Origin: Ignelater luminosus | Lineage: Eukaryota; Arthropoda; Insecta; Coleoptera; Elateridae | Direction: 5' to 3' | Length of the DNA stretch: 64,000 nucleotides | Assembly (NCBI GenBank): GCA_011009095.1 | Contig: VTPC01090688.1 | Span: 38,670 to 102,669 of the forward strand | Shown here: positions 9,536-21,184 of the stretch, piece by piece | Position numbering within the stretch: the first letter of the stretch is position 1 | Layout: each line of letters starts with the position of its first letter | The notes under the pieces: model-generated | Databases searched by the model: none | What the model was told of the DNA's origin: nothing | The model's input: the letters and a program-made list of their open reading frames with translations, nothing else | Translations under genes and position numbers: made by a program

Positions 9536-12500
9536 TTTGATATTCTTCATTGGTGAACCTCGAATCTGAACAATCTTGCATTTGACTTAAGATACTAAGA
9601 TTTGCTGTCATTTTGTCAATACGTTTTTTTAATTTCTAACTTTATTAAATGGCTGCAAAAAGGGTTGTTGCGCTAAAAATTATATAGATTTCCTTCTCTA
9701 GCTGTTTAATTAATTTAACAGTAGATGCTTGTGAAATGGAATAAGTTTTTTTCATAACAGGGATTGTTCTTGAAACTGGAAGTATCCAATTAACCAAATT
9801 TTATTATTTATTTATTTATCATAACTCAAGATTTGCTCAAAACTTTCCATTTACCTTGGCACAAATAAAAAAGAATTTTTTGCGTTGAATTTAATATCTT
9901 TTTCAGTTTTTGAATAATGTTTTAAAGTATTATTAAGGTTAGTTTGCAGAATAACTTCAAATAGTACTTTTAATGGAGTCTATAAACATGACAGAAAAGC
10001 TACAAAATTTTATGTGTTCCTCTAATTGTAAGTATGCTTTCATCAGCTGAATATAGTTTTAAAGACAAACTCTCTATTGTTCCATTTTTTCGCAGAAATC
10101 TTAACAGCTATTGTGATAAAACTAAAACAAAAGAATATACCCGCTTCCCTTCGGGCTAATCAATTTCCTGCTAAAGATTTCTTGAAAATCTTTAAGCTTA
10201 TATTAAAAAAGAATGAAGACATTAAAGTTACGTCCGGAAAAGAAAAAGAATCAAAGGTTGCCGCTATGATCAATCAAACTATCAAGACTTGTTTATATTT
10301 TTAACGGCGCAGCCTTTGATGTGGCGGACACAGTTGGGCTCATACGAGGTGCTAACCGCGTACACACAAAGTGGAGGAAATGTAGCGCAATATATGTGTG
10401 TATGACGAAGAACCATCTGGTTTCATAGAAGAATAATTGCACTTTTTTTGCGTATATCGAAATTCAGGCTAATCCTGTAAAATAAAAATAAGACCAACTG
10501 CATTTTCTGGTTTCGTTCGCATGAACGATTGTCTTGGTTACATAAATAGCTTCCAGATAGTTGTTAAGTAAATAAAATGCTACCAAACAAAACACCGCAG
10601 TTCCAAATTTATAAAATAGGGGATCTTTTGCGGAAATGGTAGTGCGTTAACGAGGCGATACTTCGCCGAAATGTTTAGCTTTGATGATGACAAACGACTT
10701 TTAACCTCGACCTTGTTAGGTTTCCTTGGTGGTTTTAAATTGCAATGAAAAAAAAGAGGAAAAGTCAGTCAGGATCGTATTTAGGGCGCATACGTTTAAT
10801 AGCACGTGGCCATTCATAATTTAGATTTTGGTTTAAAAAATCTTGGTCTCACTAAATCTAAAATTAAAAGAAAATTGTAATACAGAGAATCTTGAGATAA
10901 AAGATTTTATTTTCCATCATAAGTAAGTAATCTTATTTTTGGCTTAAGTCTTACAGAATCAAAATGAAAATTTTAATACTACACATCCATTGATCTTGAT
11001 CTAAATCTCAAAAATATTAATTACTGATAAAATGCACAGGAAGAATTAAATTCTTCTAGGTAACCAATTAGATAGCTCTTACACAATCAAAAACTATAAA
11101 ATTACAAAGTAGGCTTCTTATGAGTTGTGGCAATAGATTTAGAGGAGAAACATTTTCATTATAATTTGTTTTTGGCACATGGAGACCAGGAGCATAGCTG
11201 CGCATTTATTATAGTGGTGTATTAACTACTAAAGGGGCAGAAAAACTGCAGTAGCACTCTGGTTCAGAGACTCAGCCAATAAGCTTTCAAAGATCAGTTA
11301 GCCTGGAACCATTCGAAAGTCTGTCTAGAAGAAGACTCAGATCCTTACAGGAGTCGAAAACTGTACGGATCTAAATGTCTGCAGAAATCTACAGATTCAG
11401 AACAAACTGAAGACTTGCAAATGCGCAAAAACTCAAAACTCTGCATTAACATGGAAAAAACAAAAAAAGAACTTGGGTGAAGGTCATTGACTGGTTATCT
11501 CTCTCTTTATAAATTTCCTAAAATATAAAATATTTTCTGTTTCTGCATGCTTGTGTGCAGTGAATCCAAAGTCAAAAGCTTTAATTTTTAATTTCTAAAT
11601 TGTCATGGTCGAACGGCCATTGATCTAAATCAGAGCTTTTCGGCAATAGATCCGAACGTATAGGGATATGAACAACGGATTCATGCAGCCTTCTGTAGGA
11701 ACTCTTCTTAAATCTGCAGCTACACATTGGTACTGATATGTTCGACGTTCAGTGTGTTTAAATAAACTCAAATGAATTCTTCGAAATGTAGACAGAGATC
11801 GCTGCCAATGAATCTGTCACATTTGTATCTGCCAAGACCAAGACCTTTAGTGAAAAAATGCGCGTGATTAATGGGCAAAATTTCTTGTTGTACTTATGTA
11901 AGCTTACCAAGTTTTTATACTCTGTAGTATTCAATTTTGATAACCTTCTGCCAAGTGCAAAAGAATTCCCAAAATCAAAAAATCTTGTATAGTAATTTTG
12001 AACTCTTCACATATCTCCAGTGTTTAAAACTTTATAGCATTTATTTAGCGTTCTGCGTTAATTTTTTTACTAACCTTTAGTTCAGAAAATCTACTAATTC
12101 TTTCCTTTCAACTCTATGAGTTTGGTAGTGACTCTCCTGGACCATGTTAGAGTCTGTTCAATCTGACTTGGAATGATTCATTCAAAGCATGTAGAAACAT
12201 TCTGCCCTAGAGAAGGACTCTTGCCTGTTTGAAACCACAAATGCCACTATAGTTTTCTGTACTGGCAGAAATCATTGTTATAAAAAGCGGAAGTAAATTA
12301 GCTTGAGTCTTTAGAACATATTAATGATTGAGGCATCAGAAAATGTATAACGTCTGATAAACTCGGTTTGGTACTAACCATAGCAACCAAATCGATATTT
12401 GTTTTATCTGCAAATAAACTTTCTATCACGAGGGGTATATTTCTCTCATGAAGTCCACGCGTGTAGTCTAATACGTGTTAATAGCCAGACGGTTATTGTA

Positions 12501-12721
12501 AAGATTAGCAATTCTGCAAAAATCTTTGCTCCACACTGTATCCATGACGAAGTAGAATCAATAACCAACTCGCTTGCACTTTAATTGAATAAATAAATCA
12601 ATATAAAGCTCAGCGATCTTTCAGTTTATACTGGGCGTTTTGAATTGACTAATTTTTGGACGCAAATAGATTTTCCCAATCATTTTGTATTAACAAACAA
12701 TTTGACTTTTAGATCGCACCG

Positions 12722-12754
12722 ATCTTATCCAACGTCGTGTCGGTTGGGTAAGAT
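12722..12754. repeat. Short hairpin, 12-bp arms
   Basis: ATCTTATCCAAC (12722-12733) and GTTGGGTAAGAT (12743-12754) are inverted copies with one mismatch, which would be a G-U pair in RNA. The loop is 9 nt. It stands alone in AT-rich DNA; its role is unknown. Confidence 0.5.
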
Positions 12755-13133
12755 ATGTTCGGTTCCAGAAATTCAGGGTCATGTTGGAGTCTAGAGAACG
12801 GTAGTGGTAGACTGTAAATGCAATGGGGCACTTAGGCAAAACGTTGAGAAATGCTACTTAGATAATCAGTCAATATCATTTCTATACCATTTGGATACTT
12901 TTAGTCTGAATATTACATTTACTTACTTCATCATTGCCTATATCATGATTAACCAGTGAAAATGCAAGCATGATCTTGATCATGACGAAATTTAAAACAA
13001 AAAAGATTTTCGATCTAGATTATTTCGAAAAGTATTCGAGATATTAAATGTATCTGTAATCAGGAAAAAACTCTAAGTTGATTACATATTCAACATGCCC
13101 TGTAAAGTTACGGGAACATTGCAACAGACCAAT

Positions 13134-13157
13134 AGACAGACAGACAGACGGACGGAA
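13134..13157 (+). repeat. (AGAC)n microsatellite
   Basis: Three to four AGAC/CAGA units followed by GACGGACGG. A similar run in the opposite orientation, (GTCT)n then GTCCG, lies at 25528-25562. Confidence 0.8.
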
Positions 13158-14049
13158 TGTTGAAATTCAAATACGAAATTTCGTCGAAAATGATTAGAAA
13201 TCATCTAAAATGGCCTTGTTGGCAACAGTTCTTTTTTTTGATTTTTTTTTTGATTAGTTTGGGAGCTTTTCACTCAGTGCATATAGAATACACTTTATTT
13301 TAGTTAGGCACAAACCTTTTGACCATCATTGCTACTTCTATCTGAGCATATCACAATTAATCCGTTGGGCTTAATTTATAAAATATGTTTGACATCAAAT
13401 CTATATGCCTTATGGCCAAAGTACCTCCATTGAACGGTTAACTAGTTAAGTCCCTGTTTGGGAGGCCTCTTCTCACTAAGGTTTTTTGTAGTTTCCTTTC
13501 GTGGTGTAGGTAAATACCGTAACAGTAATCTTCACAACTCCTCCCTTCCTAAAATTCTGATTCTTGACTGAATAGGATAAGAATTGCCTCCAAGTTTGCC
13601 ACCAAACAAGAAGACGATTTTCTACGTAAATTCCTACTAGAAAGAATTCTTACATTTCATTCACATGTTTTGTTTTCTATATCAGGCACGTACTAATTAT
13701 TTTAAAAACGAGCCAAAATTGCAAAATATGCCGTTAATGGGAGATATTTTAAAGAACATTTGAAAGTTGTTCATAATGATATTTTTAAATTGGAACCTAA
13801 CATTTAAGGTGTCAGCTTCTGATTTTACGAAGTGCCATTTGCCTTAAAATATATTTTAAGCAGTGCACTATGAGAAAAAATTAAAAAGCAGTCAGTCGTA
13901 AGATAATTGATGATGATAAAAAAGTAACACGTTGTACGACACGATGTCGTGTCCTATAAAAAACTAAGTCAATGTGTAAAGATGTATACGCAATATTTCA
14001 TATTTAATTTTCTGTCAACTCTTATTAAAACGATTTAAATTTTTCCAAA

Positions 14050-14900
14050 ATGAATCCAACTACAATTAATTTTGACCCAAAAAATGTTGCCAAAAAAATG
14101 AAAAAGACACGTAAAATTCCAAATTTACATTATCTATATTTACAAACTACATTACAGCCTGGTAAAGGCCACCTAAATGAAATGTCTAAAGAATGATGGA
14201 TGCCGCTAATGAGGTGTTTTACCCGAATACCCCCTCCGCATTCCCCAAAAAGTCAGCTGTAGTTATTATGACAGACCTCTAAACATGTCAAGTCGATCGT
14301 GCTGATGCTATTTTTAAATCATTGCAGTTTTTTTTATTTATTTTTGTACGTTTTTTTCAGCATTGTTTTAAAACGTACTTGATACATGCCCGTGTTAATT
14401 CTGAACTTGTGAATCACAAAACTGGCTATGCTATTGCATTTTTAGACTAATTTTGAAAACATAAAAAAGTTATTTTTTAGGTTAGATTTACGAAAAATAT
14501 TTCAATTCTGTTTAAAACAGCGTTTTATAAAAATTTTGTACATCCTGCAAGAGATAAAATACATCTTGATGACAAATATGTGTTTACAATTCAATAATGG
14601 GGCATGGAGTTTCAGGCCACACAGCTTGAATTCATTCTACTTTATCTAAACAATGTGTAAACCACTCGTCACTCCACCAAACATGTGATAAATTCTAGTC
14701 GTTTTAAGAATTTTACGCAAAAATTTAAATATTAATGACATCTTAAAAATCTTCGTATTTTATTAGAATTAAAAAAGAAAAATTGGTAAAAGTTACGTAA
14801 ACGTGATTTATGCTGCAGGAAATTTTTAAACGTTCTCGGTAGCAGTCATCCTTTGCACGCTAAAAATAATCTCTCGTCTTCATTACTACTAATAAATGAA
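14050..14900 (+). pseudogene. Coding-like fossil of unknown, possibly virus-like, origin
   Basis: A run of protein-like reading begins at the ATG near 14050 (first residues MNPTTINFDPKNVAKKMKK) and goes on, in changing frames, to about 14900 on the plus strand. Residue composition and word structure look more like protein than the surrounding AT-rich DNA. A TATAAAA stretch and a 14-bp palindrome lie about 90-110 bp upstream. I cannot name the family. The general flavour (compact, Lys/Asn-rich, TATA just upstream) made me think of an old insertion from a large insect DNA virus, but that is only a guess. It is broken in several places and looks old. Confidence 0.3.
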
Positions 14901-15778
14901 CCTGACAGGTACACACAACCAATTAGCTAAAATAATAATTATCAGTGTTGGTTTGCATTTTTCATTTTTTGATTTCTATTTGTGTCCGGCTTTATTCACG
15001 ATAAAAATATTTTTTCGGTTGTATCTCAAAATATAAAAAAAGCTTTGTGTGAAAAACAATTTAGTTAATGAAGATTTAAAAGCAATTAAGAACACATTAT
15101 TGCTATTTTGTTTAAAAATTTAGAGCAAAAACTAAAAAAATGAAAAATTCCTAAGACGATAATTTTGTATCTAAATTCTAATTGATGAATTTGCAAAGGT
15201 TGGTAATATTCCCTTCTAACCTTACTTCGTGGAGATTTTCAACAAGTTACCGTGGAACTAAATTTTATTGTATGATCGAAAGTTAAAAGGAAACCAAAAG
15301 TTTCATTTCTTTTATTAAATCTTTGATTTTATTTTATTATTTATTATTTATTCAATAAATTGTTATAATGCATGAGACTCAATTTAATAATACCCGGTGT
15401 AAGTAAGTAACTTTTTGATTAATATGTAAAATTTTACACTGTATGGTCTTTCCATCTGTTTATAAATTTGCTTTTAATTGTCTTTCTATTCACTTATAAT
15501 TTCTTTTCATGACCTACATGTTATAACTTAAAATAACAGTAGGGTTGTTGTTTTTGAGAAATAAAAGAAAAATTAAATGCGTGGCAATTTTTAAAAGATA
15601 AGAGCCATATTGCTCCGATAACTAAATTACTTTATTTTTATCTAAAACCTGTTCATTAATTCTGAGAAAATCAAATGTCTTTAGCTTCCCTGAATTATCA
15701 ATAAGAGAATTTCATGAGAAATAATTGATCTTTGCCACAAGCGACCAAGTAGTCCAGGCATTTGGTAGAAAATAAAAG
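14901..15778. other. Background sequence, no gene seen
   Basis: Very AT-rich, with many short A/T runs. No gene or repeat structure was recognised. Confidence 0.4.
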
Positions 15779-15914
15779 AAAGTTTTGATGGAGTTTTGAT
15801 TTTTGGCACTATATGGTATTTTGGGTCGCTGAACACGAATCAGAGGTTTTCCAACAAGAATCCTCTTGGGAAATAGGTTTTTCCCAAAAAATGTGTAAAA
15901 AGCGGACTTTTTTC
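15779..15914 (+). repeat. Left terminal inverted repeat
   Basis: It begins AAAGTTTTGATGGAG and pairs with 17882-18018. Inside it, GGGAAA and TTTTTCCC (about 15869-15886) could form a small secondary hairpin, which is kept in the other arm. Confidence 0.85.
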
Positions 15915-16325
15915 AGTTTTTTCAAAATAACCCCAAAAATATGCACTTTACGTGAAAGTCTATCCCATATGAGACTAAAAAGGATAAAATTTCCTACATT
16001 TCTTGTCTTCTAGGTTTTTTCTCCGATTCATAATTTATCCGCGAGAACTCCGTGAAAATGGATGTCAAAAGCCAAAACTCCCAATAACTGGAATTACGGC
16101 ACTGTACGTAGATTTAACACAAAAACTATGTATTCTACGCAAATTCTGACCATGTATTATATGTAATTGACTATATTTTATGCATCTGCAACGTTTTTGC
16201 TGCTAGCACGCGTAGAAACAGAGTACAATCTCTTACTGTCATGACCAGTGCTGTACGAGTTGATTCTTAGTAATCTCACAACTTTATTCCAACGAATTTC
16301 CGTTGCTAAGCATTCAGATCAACAC

Positions 16326-17744
16326 CTTGAGGAATTTTTGATCTAAGATCTAGGCCCTTATTCCTTGTCTCTATTCAACAATGGCTTATTAAAAAAAGGA
16401 ACCAAATCCACGCTCTACAAAGCATTCAAACCCCTAACAAACAAGCAGTTCAGCGACCAAGTTCAATATGTCATCGATGGTGGTTTTTTGTTGCACATGG
16501 TTGTTTGGCCTACGAATCAATCTACGACAGATATGTTCAGTACGTCTAGTCAAAGCATCATCCACAGGCAGTAGTTATCTTTGATGACTACCCTGATGAC
16601 GTACAAGGTGGTACAAAGACTGCTGAGCATATAAGAAGAATAAAGAAACATGCTTCGGCTCACATACTGTTTGACGACACAATGATAGCAACGATGTCCA
16701 AAAAAAAGTTTTTTGCTAACCCAAAAAACAAGGGTCGTTTAATAGCTATGCTGTGAAGCTCTCATCGGCAGAAATGGAATGAAAGCAGGCAAAAGAAGAC
16801 GCAGACACTCTGATTGTAAACACCCCTTTGTTTTTGGCTTCATCAAATGAGACAGTAATAGTAGTTGGGGAGAATGTAGACCTCTTAGTTATTTTGACAG
16901 GTTTCTGCAGGGTTGATAACTATTCTTCTTGAAACCTGGGAAGGATAACGTTTCTACAGCAACTTTCTCACCTCTTGATACTGTGAGTTCACTGGTAGCA
17001 AAAAACATCCTCTTCCTCCACGGAATGAGCGGCTGCGATACAACGTTAGCAATGTTCAAACAAGGGAAAATGAAGTTCCTCAATACACTTATGAATAACC
17101 CGAACGTTGCTGACGTTGTAAAAGTCTTCACAGACTCAAATGCTACTCAGGAGATGGTAGCTGCTGCTGGGGAACGTTTGCTCGTTTCACTGTATGGCTA
17201 CAGTGGAACAAATGTACATTTACTACAAGAAGGCAGCCTTCAGGTACAGCTCCAACATAGCTGTAAGACTCTGTAAGAGTCTATCACCAGGTCCAGCAAA
17301 GGCTGGGGGTAGAAAAAATGCCGGATAGTGAGGATGAAGAAGAACAAATATTGGCCTTGAGTCTGTGACCACTCTTCTACCCCCTGCTCCTCCTGCATTA
17401 TTGAAGCTTGTATCCTGCAAGTATACAAAGAAGTGCCAGCGTAATTGTGCGAATGTCCCTCAACTGAGAGTGAGGCTGCACCAACAACGCAGTGGTGGGT
17501 GAGGACAAAGATGACAAATTGGATATCGAAACCGAGCTGGAAATGGATTGCCCACCCGTTGAACCAGTGAACCCAATGGAAGATGAATATGCAATGCCAG
17601 AAGGTATGAAATATTTACCATTAAGAAAAAAATATATTCTACAATATTTGAAGTAATAAGAACACCCACTAATTCCATATATCTATTTTCTATGTTGTAG
17701 ATTTCGATGACCAGCCGGGACCTTCTAAAAGAAGATGGAAATGA
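16326..17744 (+). pseudogene. Decayed transposon gene for a FEN1/XPG-like nuclease with a Cys-rich tail
   Basis: Readable parts in order are: LSLFNNGLLKKGTKS (about 16362-16406); VIDGGFLLH with Asp at 16476-16478; VVIFDDYPDD with Asp at 16583-16585; KEDADTLIV with acids at 16795-16806; VVGENVDLLVIL with acids at 16870-16872 and 16879-16881; LHGMSGCDTTLAMF with Asp at 17037-17039; a Cys-rich part (LVSCKYTKKCQRNC, about 17406-17447) like the start of a CXC/tesmin-type zinc motif; an acidic tail; and a last exon ending QPGPSKRRWK at 17742-17744. FEN1 metal ligands, by family knowledge, are D34, D86, E158/E160, D179/D181 and D233. The spacings here are about 36, 72, 27 and 53 residues, against 52, 72, 21 and 52. 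The frame is interrupted several times, so the copy is dead. The nuclease reading is an inference from motifs, not from a search. Confidence 0.65.
17604..17700 (+). other. Intron (97 nt) in the transposon gene
   Basis: The donor is G|GTATGA at 17603/17604. The acceptor is TATGTTGTAG ending at 17700. Joining the flanks keeps the frame of the acidic tail (Pro-Glu-Gly to Asp-Phe-Asp-Asp) and gives a natural basic C-terminus and stop. Confidence 0.7.
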
Positions 17745-17814
17745 GTATGAATAATGAATACTCTATTACTTTTTCACTACTAATGTTACATACTTTAAGC
17801 TCTCGATATCTGTA

Positions 17815-17820
17815 AATAAA
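17815..17820 (+). promoter_or_regulatory. Poly(A) signal of the transposon gene
   Basis: AATAAA lies 70 bases after the stop at 17742-17744 and 61 bases before the right inverted repeat, where the transcript end of this element is expected. Confidence 0.6.
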
Positions 17821-17881
17821 GTATTGATTCATTGACTTTCATGTAAAATACATATTTTCGGAGTTATTTTGAAAAGAAAAC

Positions 17882-18018
17882 GAAAAAAGTCTGTTTTTAC
17901 ATGTATTTTTGGGAAAAAACCTATTTCCCGAGAGAATTCTTGTTGGTAAACCTCTGATTCGTGTTCAGCGACCCAAAATACCATATAGTGCCAAAAATCA
18001 AAACTTCACCAAAACTTT
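17882..18018 (-). repeat. Right terminal inverted repeat
   Basis: Inverted copy of 15779-15914 with a few substitutions and 1-2 base indels. Confidence 0.85.
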
Positions 18019-21009
18019 ACGATTAATTTTATTATCTTTTCAAGTTTTAAGTACTTACTTTAAATATCTTACTTGACCATTTGACTGCCTAAAATCAAAT
18101 TTTTAGTGCCTAAAAATGTAAAAAGTGTATAGATTCCTGGTGAGGAACGTACGATGGATAATTATGCTTTTTGATATAAATTATAGTCAAGGTTATGTTT
18201 TCGGAATGTTGTAAAACAAAATGTATGATCTTTCTTCTTTACAAACCTAGTTATTGTCCAAAGATTGATCTGAGTACTTACGAATACACTTGAAAAAGTC
18301 TGAAATTCTAAAATCTAAATATGCTAAGTATCAAACCAGTTTTATGTAGTATTTAGTCGTCGGTTGTGGTTTCTTCACAGTTGCTGTTCTTTCTTTCCCT
18401 TAGAGGTTCAGCCGATTCATCAGTTATTGGGTTGGTCCGCCTGCTGCACCTAAATTCATCTTGTCACGAGCATTCTCCTTTCCTCACAACCCTTAAGATT
18501 GACATCGCTAAGCAGAGGGTGTACTATTGTTTTTTATTCTTCTTGTATTTCCTACGAACGTTCGCGTTTAGCTATACCGGCCGTTACAAAACTTCCCATG
18601 ATAGAGTGCACGTATGGTGGTAGAGTCTTCCGAATTGTCATTTATATACACTGTGCTACCAACTAACTCTAAACATCTTCAGAACAGTGCAAAGTCACAC
18701 TATCAGCTGCAAATCTGTGAAATCCAGGCAACGAGCTGTCTCCATTGTCAGCAACGTGCCAAGGCCTATCGTTTCAGTCTGCACGCAGCGTAGAAAAATA
18801 ATCGATCTATGATATATGGTATACTAAAGCAACAAAGGCCTTTATACACGACACAATAGACCATTATGAAGCATTTTTTTGTATATCATTAAACCTCGAA
18901 GTTGCCAAATCATTCTTTTCTAGTATAAACCCATAGAAATAAAGCTTTCAATTTCAGATCTGTACGTCTTTAAAGGTTAGTATCAATTTTCTACTGCATC
19001 TCAAAAATCTAACAATATCTTAACTGCTCAGAGTTGGATTTAGATAGCGATATTGTAAATATATTTTATGATGTTGTCTAGGTACTCTAACTTTCCTCCT
19101 TTGCTTATTTCAGGATCCTATTCGATTTGCATATACATTAATGTGGATTTTGCAATAGAAAAGCAAATGGCATTCCAAAATAAATACCTCTCTTGAACAA
19201 CATTGAAAACTTCTATCCTCTTGATCCTCTGGTTGCTTCTTTAAACAAACCACTGAGTTAAGATTTCTTTACCAGACCAATAAAACTAAATAGAAACTGA
19301 ATTTTTGATATATCACATAAAATTTATTTTATCTAACCTCTCAACTAAATACTGAAAAACATCAAACTTAAAATACTTAGCTATGACCTGTTCCACAATA
19401 GTTATCTTCCAGCAGGAAAATGTCACTAAAGAATAAAATGCAAATTTATTCTTTTATTGATCTAATCATGCTTTCAAGATTCAAGAGCATCATCGTAATT
19501 ACTGCTCCTGGACAAAAACATTGTTAGCATTTTTGTAATGTACTTTTTACTTGCTTCCCTTTCTTTGTTACGGTTTGATCATCGTTTTAGCAAAAATAAT
19601 ATCGCACGGTAAAAAAACGCTCGTTTGAAACGAAATACCTCGCTACAACGACTCAAATGTTGAGTTATCATTTGATACTAAGTTATTAGCAAAAACTTTA
19701 AAAATGAATTTTATTATAAAATCCAGTTTTGACGTTTGAGACGTAACCGAGACGCAGATGCAGATTTAACTCCTTGCCTTGCATTTGTTACTTGCGAGAA
19801 TCCCCAGCCCTGAAAACTGGTATCAATTTGACAAAACCACTAAAAATAATTTGGAAAAGTCCAGCCTTCTGGTTTTTAAAAATACGTCTACTCTGTTCCA
19901 GAAAACATTTTACTGCTCAAAGACCAGTATTTGGAATCTGTCTGACATCAAAGAAATTTTTTTCTGATTGGAGTCGTTTTTTCCTAGATATATAACTGAT
20001 GCGATATGTTCTGAGACCCTGCAAAGCCCTCGTACAGTTATAAAGCTTTATTCTAAAATATGTGATTAAAGATGAAAAGCTGGTCTGTAAAATAAACTAA
20101 TTATAGAAATTTTCTGCTGTTCAAATTTATGGGTCTTAAGCAAAAAAAAAAAAAAAATTGGGTGGGAAAAATTACAAGTGCGATCAAATCCAAAAAGATA
20201 CAATTCATCTTAGAAGGTTTGACATAGTTATACTTCCTATTGATAAAACTAACGCCACTGTCGTTCCATACCAATCGATTTATGATGAAAACATGCTATT
20301 TTATCTTGAATGTAGTTTTTTCAGATATGGATATTTCCCGTTATTTCACCATGTGATTCCTACCTGTCTCAAAAGGTATATCAACGTCTGATTCCACGGA
20401 GTTTTCCGTTAATTCATGGCAATCTGAATTTCTTTCTTCTGCTTGCTCTGTTAAGTTTTCATCTTGTATACTCCTTGAATATTTTCTGTTCTGCTCGTAA
20501 CTGTAGGGTCTAGATTTCTTTGCTCGATCTCTGTGACAATGATTTGAGTTAGTCCTTGCTAGGGGCTAACTTGGGCCTTCACGTTGAGATTAAGACTATA
20601 TCCATGCCTAACAAAAAATCAATATCCAAATGAGAGTCATTTCTATCTATTTTACAACTCGAATGTCAAAACTAAACTAGTGAACTGCTCTAATAATCCA
20701 GTTAAGTTGGACACAAAAAAGGGTTCGACCTTGCAAAAGATCATGTAACATAGTTTTAATTTTTTTTATATGTTGTTAGGACCTAAGGCAATAGTAAGAA
20801 ACCAAGTTTGCAGCTTTGAAAAGTCTATGTGAGCTGCGTCATACCCAAAAAATAGCAAAATCTTGGCAATATCTCCTAAAGCATACGTCTGAGAGAAAAA
20901 GTTATACCTTCCTTTTTTAAAGTACTTTCCGAGATATAGTTCTTCAACAGCTAGGCATTTGTTCCAAAAAGTGAAAAATTTTCGTGTTAGTCATGTATTT
21001 TGCCTAATA
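18019..21009. other. Background sequence with one poly(A) run
   Basis: AT-rich with short open frames of no recognisable family (for example 18366-18623 and 19774-19995, plus strand). A16 at 20142-20157 may mark an old retroposed end. The DNA just before mariner 1 (about 20690-21000) continues after the element (from 22255) as similar AT-rich sequence. Confidence 0.4.
20142..20157 (+). repeat. A16 homopolymer
   Basis: Uninterrupted run of 16 A, with an AATAAA about 50 bases upstream. It could be the 3' tail of an unrecognised retroposed sequence, but no body was identified. Confidence 0.6.
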
Positions 21010-21036
21010 CGAGGGTTGCTATTTATATTTCTGGCC
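21010..21036 (+). repeat. Mariner 1 left TIR
   Basis: 27 bp ending in CTGGCC; pairs with 22226-22252 with one mismatch at position 7 (T versus C). Confidence 0.95.
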
Positions 21037-21184
21037 TTGGCAACACTGACTGTTTCCAGGCGTCAGCTGACATTTCCGGTGTAAACTTTACATTGTTGAA
21101 CATAACCTCAACCACAACATTTTGTCATTTGAGTGCGATTAGTGTTGTTTGCAGTTAATTGAAAAGTGCATTCCTTAGTAAAAA

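Larger units (their letters stand above)
9536..14049. other. Long background stretch without a recognisable gene
   Basis: AT-rich DNA. It holds a small hairpin (12722-12754) and a tetranucleotide microsatellite (13134-13157). A 75-codon frame at 10077-10304 (+) is rich in Lys and Ile but has no known motif. No terminal repeats or protein families were recognised. Confidence 0.4.
15779..18018 (+). mobile_element. 2.24-kb DNA element with long terminal inverted repeats and a FEN-like nuclease gene
   Basis: The two ends (15779-15914 and 17882-18018) are inverted copies of about 136 bp with only a few differences, so both ends of the element are in the window. Between them lies one decayed gene on the plus strand (about 16326-17744) with an intron and a poly(A) signal. 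No clear target-site duplication could be read at the junctions. The long TIRs and the single spliced gene indicate a cut-and-paste or related DNA element. The encoded protein is not a DDE transposase of any type I recognise; it shows the ordered acidic motifs of a FEN1/XPG-like nuclease. Proteins with the same 'VIDGGxLLH', 'VFDGY', 'EDADTLIV', 'VGEDVDLLVIL' and 'SGCDTT' phrases occur, from memory, as uncharacterised proteins in arthropods, cnidarians and fish. The high TIR similarity suggests moderate age. Confidence 0.75.

Noticed and set aside
18366-18830. GC-richer stretch right of the TIR element as a gene or long terminal repeat
   Set aside because: It contains a TATATAAA stretch on the minus strand, but there is no repeated partner and no recognisable protein.
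20400-20720. Faint LTR-retroelement-like reading (protease-like 'DFLLGMDIV') on the minus strand
   Set aside because: Too short and isolated; no neighbouring domains or terminal repeats. Left unannotated.
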